A DNA stretch of 64,000 nt from Mesorhizobium sp. (GCA_004020875.1 SAPZ01000002.1:124001-188000), one strand, 5' to 3'. Positions 8,472 to 17,240 are shown, counted from the stretch's first letter. Notes: generated by a model from the sequence alone, not told the origin. Made by a program: numbers and translations.

Positions 8472-9299
8472 ATGACGGACGCGATCAGGCTCTATTGGGG
8501 CCGGTTCGGACATGTTTCCGTGCTGAATGTCGCCAACGACTTCGTCACCCATGCCCATGGCGAGGCACATCTCATCATCTGGTTGGAAGGCACCGCAGGC
8601 GAAATGACCATCGGCCGCGAAACGGTCCGGCTTGGGCTTGGCACCGCAGCCGGCATCAATTCGTTCCAGCCGCACAGCCACGCCCTTTCCCGCGATGGCA
8701 AGCCCGGCCTCTTCCTGGCCTTTTACATTGATCCCGATTGGGCGCGCCGACGCCGCGACCTGCCCTCCTCGGCGCCGCTGTTCACGCAGGCCGCAATCAC
8801 GCTGGAGCCCTGGCTGCACCAGGCGGCGGCCAACCTGCTCGATCATCTGACCGACAATGAGAGCATCGGCGACGTCGCCAATTACGAGATCGAGCGTTTC
8901 ATCGACAGCGTGCTCGACGCGGCGGATGCCTCGTCGCCGCGGATAGCCCGCGAACGTATCAACACGATGCTCGACTTCCGAGTCCGCAAGGCGATCCAGT
9001 TGATGAAGGCCAATGTCTGCGAGCGCATCTCGTTCGACGACGTGGCTCGTTCGGTCGGCCTGTCCCGGCCGCACTTCTTCGCGCTGTTCAAGGAACAGAC
9101 CAACCTGACGCCGAACGTCTACTGGAACACGCTGCGCATGGAGGAAGCCGTGCGGCAGCTGCAGTGGTCGCAGGAACCGCTGATCTCGGTCGCCTGCAAT
9201 CTCGGCTTCACCACCCAGGGCAATTTCTCGCGCTTCTTCCGCGACCATGTCGGCGTGCCGCCAACGCTCTATCGTGAGGCTGCAAGAGTCACTGCCTAA
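8472..9299 (+). CDS. AraC-family transcriptional regulator
   Basis: A 275-residue regulator. The N-terminal half is cupin-like, with histidines typical of AraC-type effector domains (FVTHAHGEAHLIIWLEG and QPHSHALSRDGKPGLFLAF). The C-terminal half has two helix-turn-helix motifs: SFDDVARSVGLSRPHFFALF and SVACNLGFTTQGNFSRFFRD, ending in the family tail VGVPPTLYRE. It follows the sugar ABC permease by 146 bases on the same strand and could control that locus or the molybdenum-enzyme operon that begins at 9405; the sequence does not decide. Confidence 0.88.
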   Translation: MTDAIRLYWGRFGHVSVLNVANDFVTHAHGEAHLIIWLEGTAGEMTIGRETVRLGLGTAAGINSFQPHSHALSRDGKPGLFLAFYIDPDWARRRRDLPSSAPLFTQAAITLEPWLHQAAANLLDHLTDNESIGDVANYEIERFIDSVLDAADASSPRIARERINTMLDFRVRKAIQLMKANVCERISFDDVARSVGLSRPHFFALFKEQTNLTPNVYWNTLRMEEAVRQLQWSQEPLISVACNLGFTTQGNFSRFFRDHVGVPPTLYREAARVTA

Positions 9300-9404
9300 G
9301 GCGTCTGTTTTTCCGACTGGTTGATACGCAGCCGAGACGCATTGATAAGCGCCGGCTCGACGGTCGCCCTAGCCTGTTCCCGATCGTTGCAAGGGAACCA
9401 TTCT

Positions 9405-9848
9405 ATGGCGAAAGTAACCATTTCAAGCGTCATCGACGCGCCGGTCGAGCAGGTCTGGGCGCGCATCCGCGACTTCAACGGTCTCCCGGGCTGGCACCCG
9501 CGTATGGTGGGAAGCCATATCGAGGACGGCAAGGACGCCACCACGATCGGCTGCGTGCGTAATTTCAAACTGGTGAGCGGCGCTACGCTTCGTGAAAAGC
9601 TGCTCGAGTTCTCCGACGAGAATTTCCTGGTCAGCTATTCCATCCTCGAAACGCCGCAGCCGCTCACCAATCACAAGGCAACGTTGCAATTGCGCCGCGT
9701 CACCGACGGCGACCGCACCTATGCGGAATGGACGGCGAGCTTCGACGCAGCACCGGAGGACGCCGACAAGCTGGCTGACGGAATGGGTGCCAATGTCTTC
9801 CAGGGTGGCTTCAACGCTCTGAAGGCCCATTTCGCTGCCCAAAGCTGA
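9405..9848 (+). CDS. SRPBCC/START-like family protein (CoxG-like position)
   Basis: A 147-residue soluble protein with the Bet v1/polyketide-cyclase-like pattern: an N-terminal strand ending ISSVIDAPVEQVWARIRDFN, then LPGWHP and a long C-terminal helix (ADGMGANVFQGGFNALKAHF). The family binds hydrophobic ligands. Its place at the head of a molybdenum-hydroxylase operon resembles coxG, whose product helps attach the enzyme to the membrane in carboxydotrophs (established for cox; here inference). The next gene starts 12 bases after its stop. Confidence 0.75.
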   Translation: MAKVTISSVIDAPVEQVWARIRDFNGLPGWHPRMVGSHIEDGKDATTIGCVRNFKLVSGATLREKLLEFSDENFLVSYSILETPQPLTNHKATLQLRRVTDGDRTYAEWTASFDAAPEDADKLADGMGANVFQGGFNALKAHFAAQS

Positions 9849-9860
9849 CGGGAGCGCGCC

Positions 9861-10655
9861 ATGCCGCTTGCGCTGCAGACCTTCCCAACCGTGAAAGACG
9901 CCAATGCGACCTTGCAGGCCGCCGGCACGCGTTATCTCGGCGGCGGCACGCTGGTGATCCGCGCCGCCAATGAAGGCGATGTGTCCACATCCAGCCTGGT
10001 CCGCGTCACCGATCCTGGCCTTTCGCAAATCGCTGTTGCCGGCGGCAAGGTCCGGCTGGGCGCCTCCGTCACCATGGCCGCGATTGCCAGCCATCCCGAG
10101 CTTGCCGCGATCGCGCCAGCCGCGCGCGCCGTCGGCGGGCCGGCGATCCGCAATATGGCAACCGTCGGCGGCAATCTGTTCGCCCCTGCCCCTTACGGCG
10201 ATTTCGCGGTAGCGCTGCTGGCGCTGGACGCGACCGTCGTCACCGAAGACGGCGAGACGCCGGTAGAGACTTTCCTGGCCGTCCGCGACACCAGCCGCGC
10301 TATCGTCACCGCTGTCGGCTTTTCATTGCCCACGGCGGAGAGCTTCCGCTTCCTGAAAGTGTCGCGCGTCAAGCCAAAGGGTGTGTCGGTGCTGAGCATC
10401 GCCGCGCTTCTGGAAATGGCGGCCGACGGCACGGTGGCCTCGGTGCGGATAGCGATGGGTTGCATGGCCGATCGGCCGATTCGCGCTTTGGCCGCGGAGA
10501 AGGGGCTGCTCGGCCGCAAGCTCACGCCGCAGGGAATCGCGCCGGCGCTTGCCGCCGCGGCCGAAGGCACCGCGCCCATCACCGATCCGATCGCCAGCGC
10601 CTGGTATCGCGCCGAGGTGCTGCCGGTCTATCTCGGGCGGCTGTTGTTGAATTAG
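9861..10655 (+). CDS. Molybdenum hydroxylase, FAD-binding medium subunit
   Basis: A 264-residue CoxM-type subunit. The two FAD-binding patterns are present: RYLGGGTLVIRAANEG near residue 25 and GGPAIRNMATVGGNLF near residue 95, the latter close to the family AxQIRNxATxGGN motif. The C-terminal CO-dehydrogenase-flavoprotein domain continues to LPVYLGRLL. It would pass electrons from the 2Fe-2S subunit to an acceptor. It is shorter than CoxM of true CO dehydrogenase as I remember it. It precedes the small subunit by 55 bases. Confidence 0.88.
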   Translation: MPLALQTFPTVKDANATLQAAGTRYLGGGTLVIRAANEGDVSTSSLVRVTDPGLSQIAVAGGKVRLGASVTMAAIASHPELAAIAPAARAVGGPAIRNMATVGGNLFAPAPYGDFAVALLALDATVVTEDGETPVETFLAVRDTSRAIVTAVGFSLPTAESFRFLKVSRVKPKGVSVLSIAALLEMAADGTVASVRIAMGCMADRPIRALAAEKGLLGRKLTPQGIAPALAAAAEGTAPITDPIASAWYRAEVLPVYLGRLLLN

Positions 10656-10710
10656 TCCGTGAGGACGCGCGTCTGTTCGGTTCGTCCGGGCAGGCGCGCA
10701 AGGAGGAAAA

Positions 10711-11193
10711 ATGGCGAAAGTCCCGGTTGAATTCACGCTCAACGGCTCTGAAAAGGCCGAGTTCATCGAGAGCGGCACGACGCTGCTCCACGCGCTCAGG
10801 GACAAGATCGGCGACACCTCGCCGAAAGGTGGCTGTCACCAGGGCACCTGCGGCGCCTGCTCCGTCATCATCGATGGTGAACTGAGGCTATCCTGCCTGA
10901 CGCTGGCCGAGACCTGCAACGGCGCCGATATCAAGACCACCGCCGGCCTTGCCAAAGGCGGCGTGCTGCATCCGTTGCAGCGCGCCTTCCTAGATGCTTT
11001 TGCCACGCAATGCGGCTTCTGCACGCCGGGCATGATGATGGCGGCAAAGGTGCTGCTCGACCGCACGCCGAACCCGAGCCGCGACGATGTCGTCGAGGCG
11101 CTATCGGGCAACATCTGCCGCTGCACCGGCTACGAGCCGATCATCCAGGCAGTTTTGCTTACGGCGCGCGCCAACTCGCAGAACGCCGCCTGA
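10711..11193 (+). CDS. Molybdenum hydroxylase, 2Fe-2S small subunit
   Basis: A 160-residue CoxS-type protein with both cluster-binding patterns. The plant-ferredoxin-like cluster is GGCHQGTCGACSVII with a further cysteine in LRLSCLTL; the second is CGFCTPGMMMA with GNICRCTGYEPI. All eight cysteines are present, so electron transfer should be intact. A clear AAGGAGG site precedes the ATG at 10711. It lies between the FAD subunit and the split large subunit. Confidence 0.93.
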   Translation: MAKVPVEFTLNGSEKAEFIESGTTLLHALRDKIGDTSPKGGCHQGTCGACSVIIDGELRLSCLTLAETCNGADIKTTAGLAKGGVLHPLQRAFLDAFATQCGFCTPGMMMAAKVLLDRTPNPSRDDVVEALSGNICRCTGYEPIIQAVLLTARANSQNAA

Positions 11194-11204
11194 GGGAACG
11201 AGCC

Positions 11205-12572
11205 ATGGAAATGCGCAAGGACTACTTCGCCGATGTGCGCCAGGACGGCCTGCACGAGATCGGCCAGGCTCGCCCACGGCTCGATTCGCCGGGACATGTC
11301 ACCGGCAAGACTGCCTATTTCGCCGACCGGAATTTTCCTGGCATGCTGCATCTGAAGATGGTGCGCAGCCCGCACCACCATGCCCGCATCCGCTCGATCG
11401 ATACGTCGGAAGCGGATAAGCATCCGGGCGTGGTGCGCGTGCTGACCGCCAAGGACGTGCCGCACAATGTCTACACCATCCTGATCCTGATCCAGGTCGG
11501 TCCCGAGGACGAGACAGTGCTCGCCGACGGCAAGGTGCGCTGGAAGGGCGAGGCCGTGGTGGCGGTGCTGGCCGAGACCGAGCGCGCCGCGCAGGAAGGT
11601 GCCGCTAAGGTCAAGGTCGACTATGAGTTTCTGCCGGCGGTCTTCGACATGGAGGAGGCGCTGAAGCCCGGCGCGCCCTTGGTCAACGAATATCACGGCC
11701 AGAACTATTATCTCTACGACAGCGGCGAATGCCGCAAGGTGCGCTTCGGCGATGTCGACGCGGGCTTTGCCCAGGCCGACCATATCCTCGAGCAATCCTA
11801 CCAGTCCTCGCCGATCGAGCACGCGCCGACGGAGACGACCGGCTGCGTGGTAGCGCCCGAAGGCAATGACCGCTTCACCTGCTACACCAACACGCAGGCG
11901 ATGTTCTTCACCCTCGACAACACCTCGATCATCCTGCAGATGCCGGGCTCCAAGCTGCATTTCGTCGGCGGCACGGTCGGCGGCGGCTTCGGCGGCAAGG
12001 TCGACGTCATCGTCGAGCCGATCGCCATCCTCGGCGCCAAGCTCACCGGACGCCCTGTCTCCTTCGTCTACACCCGCGAGGAGGAGATGCAGATCTCTTC
12101 GCCGCGCGCGGCCGAAATGGTCGTCATCAAGGACGGCGTGATGAAGGATGGCCGCATCGTCGCGCGCAAGGTGACAGGCTACACTGACGCAGGCGCCTAT
12201 TCGCGCCACTCGCCCTATGGCACGCAGAAGGGTGCCGCGCACTATCCAGGGCCCTACACGATCCCGAACGTCTGGATCGACACCTATTGCGTCTACACCA
12301 ACCGGACGCCCTCCTCGGCCATGCGCGGCTTTGGCGTCACCATCGGCGACTTCGCGCTGGAGGTGCAGATGGACAAGCTGGCGCGGCTGATCGGCATGGA
12401 CCCGCTCGAGTTCCGTTTCATCAACGCCTATCGCGACGGCGACATGAAAGCGCATCGCCAGCCGACCGAGGGGGCGGCGCTGATCGAATGCATGCAGGAA
12501 GCCTCGCGCGTCGCCAATTGGCCGGTGGCGGGAAAATACATGGCGATGTCCTCCTACAAGAAGGGAGCCTGA
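11205..12572 (+). CDS. Molybdenum hydroxylase large subunit, N-terminal part (split gene)
   Basis: A 455-residue protein of the xanthine dehydrogenase/aldehyde oxidase large-subunit family, covering the N-terminal a/b-hammerhead (residues about 20-130: DSPGHVTGKTAYFADRNF) and the first molybdopterin-binding domain (GGTVGGGFGGK near 265, SSAMRGFGVTIGDFALE near 370). The form I CO dehydrogenase loop with cysteine is absent; the loop reads AMRGFG. The gene ends at 12572 with KYMAMSSYKKGA, exactly where the second molybdopterin-binding domain should begin; that domain is in the next gene. Together the two give 789 residues, a normal total. Confidence 0.85.
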   Translation: MEMRKDYFADVRQDGLHEIGQARPRLDSPGHVTGKTAYFADRNFPGMLHLKMVRSPHHHARIRSIDTSEADKHPGVVRVLTAKDVPHNVYTILILIQVGPEDETVLADGKVRWKGEAVVAVLAETERAAQEGAAKVKVDYEFLPAVFDMEEALKPGAPLVNEYHGQNYYLYDSGECRKVRFGDVDAGFAQADHILEQSYQSSPIEHAPTETTGCVVAPEGNDRFTCYTNTQAMFFTLDNTSIILQMPGSKLHFVGGTVGGGFGGKVDVIVEPIAILGAKLTGRPVSFVYTREEEMQISSPRAAEMVVIKDGVMKDGRIVARKVTGYTDAGAYSRHSPYGTQKGAAHYPGPYTIPNVWIDTYCVYTNRTPSSAMRGFGVTIGDFALEVQMDKLARLIGMDPLEFRFINAYRDGDMKAHRQPTEGAALIECMQEASRVANWPVAGKYMAMSSYKKGA

Positions 12573-12573
12573 G

Positions 12574-13578
12574 ATGGCGATCCGGCGTGGACGCGGCGTC
12601 GCCGCGATCAACTATCCGACCGGCATGAACCTCGGCGGCGACCCGACCCAGGCGCTGGTGCATTCGACGCCGACCGGCAATTTCATGGTCACGCTTTCCA
12701 GCGTCGATCTCGGCCAGGGCATGAAGCAGATCATGGCGCAGATCTGTGCCGAGACGATCGGCGTGCCGACCGACCGCGTCATCATCGACACCGCCGACAC
12801 CGACACCGGCCCGCACTGCATGGGCACCTTCGCCTCGCGCGGCACCCACCGCGCCGGCAACGCCGTCATCCAGGCGGCCAAGGAGGCCCGCCAGGTGATG
12901 CTGGAAGTGGCGGCCGAAGAGCTGGAGGTGAACGCCTCCGACCTCGAGACCGACGGTCAGGGGAACATCCAGGTGAAAGGCGCGCCGCAGAAATCGATCT
13001 CGATCTTCGATGTCGCGCTGTCGGCGCATTTCAAGCGCGGCCGCTCGATCTCGGGTCGCGGCATGTTCCTGATCCCGCGCTCCTATCCGGAAAAGGAGAC
13101 CGGGGCGATGAAGCCATCGACCTGCTATGCTCATGCCTGCACCGTGGCCGAGGTCGAGGTCGACGACGAGACCGGCGAAGTGAGGGTGCTTAAGGTGAAG
13201 AACGTCTTCGAGATCGGCCGCGCGCTCAACCCGAAGATGGTCGAGCAGCAGCTTGTCGGCGGCTCCTGGATGGGCATCAGCCATGCGCTCTACGAGACGA
13301 CCGAGCCTTATTATCCGAACCGCGACCATGGCGGCACCGACTTCAACCAGTATCTGATGCCGGGTCCCGGCGATTTGGCGCAGACCGAGATCATCGTGCT
13401 GGAGCGCCCCTCCGCTGATGGGCCGTTCGGCGCCAAGGGCCCGGGCGAGATGTGCGCCAACCCGCAGATCCCAGCCCTCGCCAATGCGGTGTTCGACGCG
13501 GTTGGTGTGCGCATCGATGCGTTGCCGATCACGCCGGAACGCGTCCTGCGCGCGCTGAAGGCGCAGGCCGCGGGCTGA
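12574..13578 (+). CDS. Molybdenum hydroxylase large subunit, C-terminal part (split gene)
   Basis: A 334-residue second molybdopterin-binding domain. It begins MAIRRGRGVAAINYPTG, where single-chain homologues continue after a linker, contains VDLGQGMKQIMAQI, and ends with the catalytic glutamate motif (GAKGPGEMCANPQIPALAN). Its ATG lies one base after the stop of the preceding gene, with GGGAG at 12564-12568, so it can be translated on its own. This argues for a genuine two-gene subunit rather than a sequencing frameshift. Confidence 0.85.
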   Translation: MAIRRGRGVAAINYPTGMNLGGDPTQALVHSTPTGNFMVTLSSVDLGQGMKQIMAQICAETIGVPTDRVIIDTADTDTGPHCMGTFASRGTHRAGNAVIQAAKEARQVMLEVAAEELEVNASDLETDGQGNIQVKGAPQKSISIFDVALSAHFKRGRSISGRGMFLIPRSYPEKETGAMKPSTCYAHACTVAEVEVDDETGEVRVLKVKNVFEIGRALNPKMVEQQLVGGSWMGISHALYETTEPYYPNRDHGGTDFNQYLMPGPGDLAQTEIIVLERPSADGPFGAKGPGEMCANPQIPALANAVFDAVGVRIDALPITPERVLRALKAQAAG

Positions 13579-13585
13579 GGGGACG

Positions 13586-14467
13586 ATGGCAAACGCCGAC
13601 GCTGTTGCGGTCGCGGCTTCACCAGAGGAGATAGCCGCGCGGCTTGCCGCCTCGCGCTATCTGGCCGACGACAGCCTTGCGACCGCGATCTTCCTGGCGA
13701 TCCGCCTGCGCAAGCCGCTGCTCCTCGAAGGCGCGCCGGGCGTCGGCAAGACCGAGGCCGCCAAGGCGGTCGCCGAACTGCTCGGCCGCGAGCTGGTGCG
13801 CCTTCAATGCTATGAAGGCATCGATGCCGGGCATGCGCTTTACGAGTGGAACTATCAGCGCCAGTTGCTCGCCATCCGCCATGCCGGCGAGCATGAGATC
13901 GACATCTATGACGACCGCTTCTTGATCGCCCGGCCTCTGCTGCAGGTGCTGCGGGCGCCGGACGAGCGCGTGCTCCTGGTCGACGAGATCGACCGTTCGG
14001 ACCACGAGTTCGAAGCGCTGCTGCTCGAATTCCTCTCCGACTTCCAGATCAGCATTCCCGAGCGTGGCACGATCCGCGCGGCAACGCAGCCCATCGTCAT
14101 CCTGACCTCCAACCGTACCCGCGAGTTGGCCGAGGCGCTGCGCCGGCGCTGCGTCTACCACTGGATCGGCTATCCCGACGCCCAGCGCGAGGCCGAGATC
14201 ATCATGCTACGCTCGGGTGATGTCGCCGAGGCGACGGCAAAAGCGGTGGCGAACGCAGTGCAGGAGATCCGCGCACGGCCATTGGCCAAGCCGCCGGGGA
14301 TAGCCGAAGCAGTCGAATGGGCGAACGCCGCGACCATCCTTGAAAAAGGCGGCAGTCTGTGGCCGGAAGCCTTCCGGCGGGCCATCGGAGTGCTGATCAA
14401 GGACGAGGAGGATTTGTCCGCGATCGCACCGGAGCTTGAGAGGATTGTCGAGGAGGCGCTGGCGTGA
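13586..14467 (+). CDS. MoxR-family AAA ATPase (CoxD-like)
   Basis: A 293-residue AAA+ protein with Walker A GAPGVGKTEAAKAVAELLG near residue 50, Walker B VLLVDEIDRSDHEFE near residue 130, and a sensor-1 region ILTSNRTRELAEALRRRC. CoxD helps mature the molybdenum-copper or sulfurated molybdenum centre of CO-dehydrogenase-type enzymes together with CoxE. It starts 7 bases after the large-subunit gene and precedes the VWA gene, the usual coxD-coxE order. Confidence 0.9.
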   Translation: MANADAVAVAASPEEIAARLAASRYLADDSLATAIFLAIRLRKPLLLEGAPGVGKTEAAKAVAELLGRELVRLQCYEGIDAGHALYEWNYQRQLLAIRHAGEHEIDIYDDRFLIARPLLQVLRAPDERVLLVDEIDRSDHEFEALLLEFLSDFQISIPERGTIRAATQPIVILTSNRTRELAEALRRRCVYHWIGYPDAQREAEIIMLRSGDVAEATAKAVANAVQEIRARPLAKPPGIAEAVEWANAATILEKGGSLWPEAFRRAIGVLIKDEEDLSAIAPELERIVEEALA

Positions 14468-14543
14468 TGGGCAATCGCAATGTGCTAGCGCAAAGCCCTA
14501 GGGTTAATGTACGCCGCCGGCAGTACAGAGGGAGCGCGAAGGA

Positions 14544-15680
14544 ATGAGGCGCCCGCGAAGTCTGCGCCCTGCCGCCGCGCCTTTCCTCGGCTTCGCGCGT
14601 TTGCTCCGTGATCACGCCTTCCCCATCGCACCAGAACAGACCATCAGCTTCATGCAGGCGGTAACCCTGCTCGGCCCCCGCTCGATGGACGATATCTACG
14701 AGGCGGCGCTTGCCACGCTTGCCCCCTCGCTCGATCGCCGCGACGAATTCGAGGCGCATTTCCGCAGCTATTTCTACGGCGACGCCAAGCCCTCGATCGA
14801 GGGCCAGGAGGACGACGAAACCCGGATCAAGGACGACCGCGGCGCGCGCGAAGAAGAAAAACAAACCATCCGCCAGGAGAAAGGCGGCGAACTGTCCTCG
14901 GCGCTTGAACAATTAAGCAGCCGCGATTTCCAGCGCGATACCGATGGCCTCGGCCAGTTCCGCCGCAAGCTCGCCACCGCCGTGCCCGCGCGCCGTTCCT
15001 TCCGCACCGAGCGCACCCGCTCACGCGGCACGCTCGACCTCAGACGTTCGCTCAGTGAAGTCGTGAGCGCCGACGGCGACATCCCCTCGCCGCTGCTGCG
15101 TCGCCGCCAGACCATATCGCGGAAACTGCTCCTGCTTATCGACGTTTCCGGCTCGATGAAGCAGCACACCGCCGACTACCTCAAGCTCGCGCATGCGGCG
15201 GTGCAAGGCGCGCACCGCGCGGAAATCTTCACCTTCGGCACGCGGCTCACCCGCATCACCTCGGCCCTGCGCATCCGTGATCGCGAGCAGGCGCTCGCCC
15301 GCGCCGCGGCCTTGGTCGACGACTGGGACGGCGGCACCCGCATGGGCCCGACGCTGCTCGCCTTCCTGTCTGTGCCACGCTTTTCCGCCTTCGCGCGCGG
15401 GGCCTGCGTCGTCGTCCTGTCGGATGCGCTGGAGCGTGGCGACCATTGCGACCTCGAAACCGCGATGCGGCGGCTCAGCGCCCGCGCCTTCCGTCTATCG
15501 CTGGCGAGCCCGCTCGCCGGCGATCCGCGCTTTCGCCCGGAAACTGCGGCGCTGCGGGCAATCCTGCCGGTCCTCGACGATCTCGTCGACGGCTCGTCGG
15601 TCGGGAGTCTCACCGACTTCATCCTGTCGCTCGCCAGCTCTGCCCCGGCGGCCGAGACCATATGGAAAAGGGTATCGTGA
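14544..15680 (+). CDS. VWA-domain protein (CoxE-like)
   Basis: A 378-residue protein. The first 190 residues are charged and form the family's N-terminal region (RDDEFEAHF, EDDETRIKDD). The C-terminal von Willebrand A domain starts with an intact MIDAS motif LLIDVSGSMKQHTADYLKLA (DxSxS) and later has WDGGTRMGPTLLAFL and VVVLSDALERGD. It is the expected partner of the MoxR ATPase in activating the molybdenum enzyme. The stop overlaps the next start (GTGATG). Confidence 0.9.
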   Translation: MRRPRSLRPAAAPFLGFARLLRDHAFPIAPEQTISFMQAVTLLGPRSMDDIYEAALATLAPSLDRRDEFEAHFRSYFYGDAKPSIEGQEDDETRIKDDRGAREEEKQTIRQEKGGELSSALEQLSSRDFQRDTDGLGQFRRKLATAVPARRSFRTERTRSRGTLDLRRSLSEVVSADGDIPSPLLRRRQTISRKLLLLIDVSGSMKQHTADYLKLAHAAVQGAHRAEIFTFGTRLTRITSALRIRDREQALARAAALVDDWDGGTRMGPTLLAFLSVPRFSAFARGACVVVLSDALERGDHCDLETAMRRLSARAFRLSLASPLAGDPRFRPETAALRAILPVLDDLVDGSSVGSLTDFILSLASSAPAAETIWKRVS

Positions 15681-16567
15681 TGCAGAAAGCCATCGACGCA
15701 CATTTTCACATCTGGCGCCAAAAGGACCAGCCCTGGCTGGTCGGGCCAATGGTGCCGCGCATCTTCGGCCCCTATGAGCCGATCCGCCGCGACTATCCAA
15801 TCACCGAGTTCCTCGAAGACCAGAAAGGCTCGGGCGTCGAGAAGGCCGTCTATGTCCAGACAAACTGGGCCAAGGAGGATTTCGAGAAAGAGGTCGCCTT
15901 CCTGCAGAAGACCGCGGACGAAACCGGCTGGCCCCACGCCGTCGTCGGCTATGCCGACATGACTGTCGACGATGTCCGCCCGCAAATCGACCGGTTGATG
16001 AAATACAAGCTGCTGCGCGGCGTGCGCATGCAGCTGCATTGGCACGAGACGCCTGCCTTCCGCTTTGCCGCCTCGGCCGACCAGGTGATCGATCCGAACG
16101 TGCGGAAGAACGTGGCGCTGCTGAAGGACTACGGACTGACCTTCGACCTGCAGCTTTTCCCGGCGCAGATGAAGGACGGCCTGACGCTGGTCGGCGAGAA
16201 CCCGGAGACGAATTTCATCCTCACTCATGCAGGCATGCTGACCGGCATGGAGCCGGAAACCACCGAAGCGTGGAAGGCCGGTCTCCGTACGCTTTCGGCA
16301 GCGCCCAATGTCTACGCCAAGCTGTCGGGGCTCGGCACGTTCGAGCACCGCAACGACCCGAAGCTCATCGCCTACATCGTCGACAACGCGGTCGAGATTC
16401 TCGGCAGCAACCGGCTGATGTACGGCTCGAACTTTCCGATCGAAAAACTCTGGACCAGCCATGCCGAGCTGATCAAGGCGCACCGCGCTGCGGTGGGCAG
16501 GCACGGCGCCAAGGCCGAGGCGGACATCTTCTGGAACACGGCGGAGAAAGTGTATCGGCCGGTTTAG
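15680..16567 (+). CDS. Amidohydrolase-superfamily hydrolase (COG3618-type, lactonase/PDC-hydrolase-like)
   Basis: A 295-residue TIM-barrel hydrolase. The N-terminal metal site is DAHFHIW; later barrel strands carry LLRGVRMQLHWHE, FDLQLFPAQM, NFILTHAGML, NVYAKLSGLGTFE and the final aspartate-bearing strand region NRLMYGSNFPIEKL. Here the usual GSD reads GSN, so the canonical last-strand aspartate appears replaced by asparagine. Relatives open sugar lactones or 2-pyrone-4,6-dicarboxylate. Its start overlaps coxE, placing it in the molybdenum-hydroxylase operon, where it may open a ring after hydroxylation (inference). An alternative start is 15662. Confidence 0.82.
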   Translation: MQKAIDAHFHIWRQKDQPWLVGPMVPRIFGPYEPIRRDYPITEFLEDQKGSGVEKAVYVQTNWAKEDFEKEVAFLQKTADETGWPHAVVGYADMTVDDVRPQIDRLMKYKLLRGVRMQLHWHETPAFRFAASADQVIDPNVRKNVALLKDYGLTFDLQLFPAQMKDGLTLVGENPETNFILTHAGMLTGMEPETTEAWKAGLRTLSAAPNVYAKLSGLGTFEHRNDPKLIAYIVDNAVEILGSNRLMYGSNFPIEKLWTSHAELIKAHRAAVGRHGAKAEADIFWNTAEKVYRPV

Positions 16568-16574
16568 GGCGGGC

Positions 16575-16982
16575 TCACTTAACCTCAAATTGCGGGTCGA
16601 GCGGGATCTGCATGGCTGTCACCAGATGGTTGGTCTGCCCCGCTAGCCCGATGATCGACACAAGCTCGCCATGCTGCGCGTCGGTCATGCCCTTGGCGCG
16701 GGCAGCGGCCGTGTGCGAGTGGATGCAGTAGGAGCAGCCATTGGCGGTCGAGACCGCGATGTAGATCATTTCCTTGGTCAACGGATCGATGACGCTGTCG
16801 GCGACCATCACCGCCTTGAGCTGCTCCCAGACCCGCTTTAGCGCCGCCGGATCGTTGGCGAGACCGCGCCAGAAATTGTTGACGAAGTCGGATTTCCGCG
16901 TCGCGCGGATATCGTCGAACACGGCCTTCACTGCCGGGATCTTTTCGACCTCGGCATCGCTGAGCAGTTTTGTGGTGGCCAT
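16575..16982 (-). CDS. Carboxymuconolactone-decarboxylase/AhpD-like protein
   Basis: A 135-residue protein with the AhpD-fold CxxC-histidine pattern: IYIAVSTANGCSYCIHSHTAAAR. The two cysteines and the following histidine indicate a thiol peroxidase or disulfide-reductase role rather than lactone decarboxylation. It is convergent with the amidohydrolase gene (gap 7 bases), so it is probably a separate transcript. It could protect against peroxide made by the oxidase operon (inference). Confidence 0.82.
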   Translation of the reverse strand: MATTKLLSDAEVEKIPAVKAVFDDIRATRKSDFVNNFWRGLANDPAALKRVWEQLKAVMVADSVIDPLTKEMIYIAVSTANGCSYCIHSHTAAARAKGMTDAQHGELVSIIGLAGQTNHLVTAMQIPLDPQFEVK

Positions 16983-17099
16983 GGTGTTTTCCCTTTCAGT
17001 TTTTGATGCCAGAGGATTGAATCAGATGCTTAATAGCCTCTGATAATCCACTCACTTGATTGGCATTTTCACTTTCTGCGTGGCTAGGCGCCGCCGCCG

Positions 17100-17232
17100 A
17101 GGTGTGTCGAGATTCAGGTCAGGCCGACTCGAAAATGGTGGGCTCCGAGAACCGGAGTGGAACGTACTTTTCGTACGTGAGCACCGGAAGCGCAGGAACC
17201 CGCCATTTGCAGGCCGGCCTCACCTGAATATC
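17100..17232. repeat. Possible intergenic repeat element with inverted core
   Basis: The 258-base gap at 16983-17240 contains a structured block. ACGTAC (17162-17167), loop TTTTC and GTACGT (17173-17178) form a hairpin, flanked by two similar segments, GAGAACCGGAGTGGAAC and GAGCACCGGAAGCGCAGGAAC. The block resembles the short mosaic repeats found between genes in rhizobial genomes, but I cannot confirm copy number from one window. The 62-residue open frame across it (17056-17244) has no family features. Confidence 0.35.
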
Positions 17233-17240
17233 GCCACACC

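Noticed and set aside
12540..12600. A sequencing frameshift breaking a single large-subunit gene
   Set aside because: A ribosome-binding site and ATG are placed correctly for the second part and the break lies at a domain border, so a genuine split is more likely. It is still listed as a point to check.
11130..12611. Open frame of 493 codons opposite the molybdenum-hydroxylase large subunit
   Set aside because: Antisense shadow; the plus-strand frame carries all conserved motifs of the family.
9861..15680. Naming the molybdenum enzyme a CO dehydrogenase
   Set aside because: The coxMSL-like order and coxDE partners are present, but the large subunit has AMRGFG where form I CO dehydrogenase has its cysteine loop, and the subunit is split.
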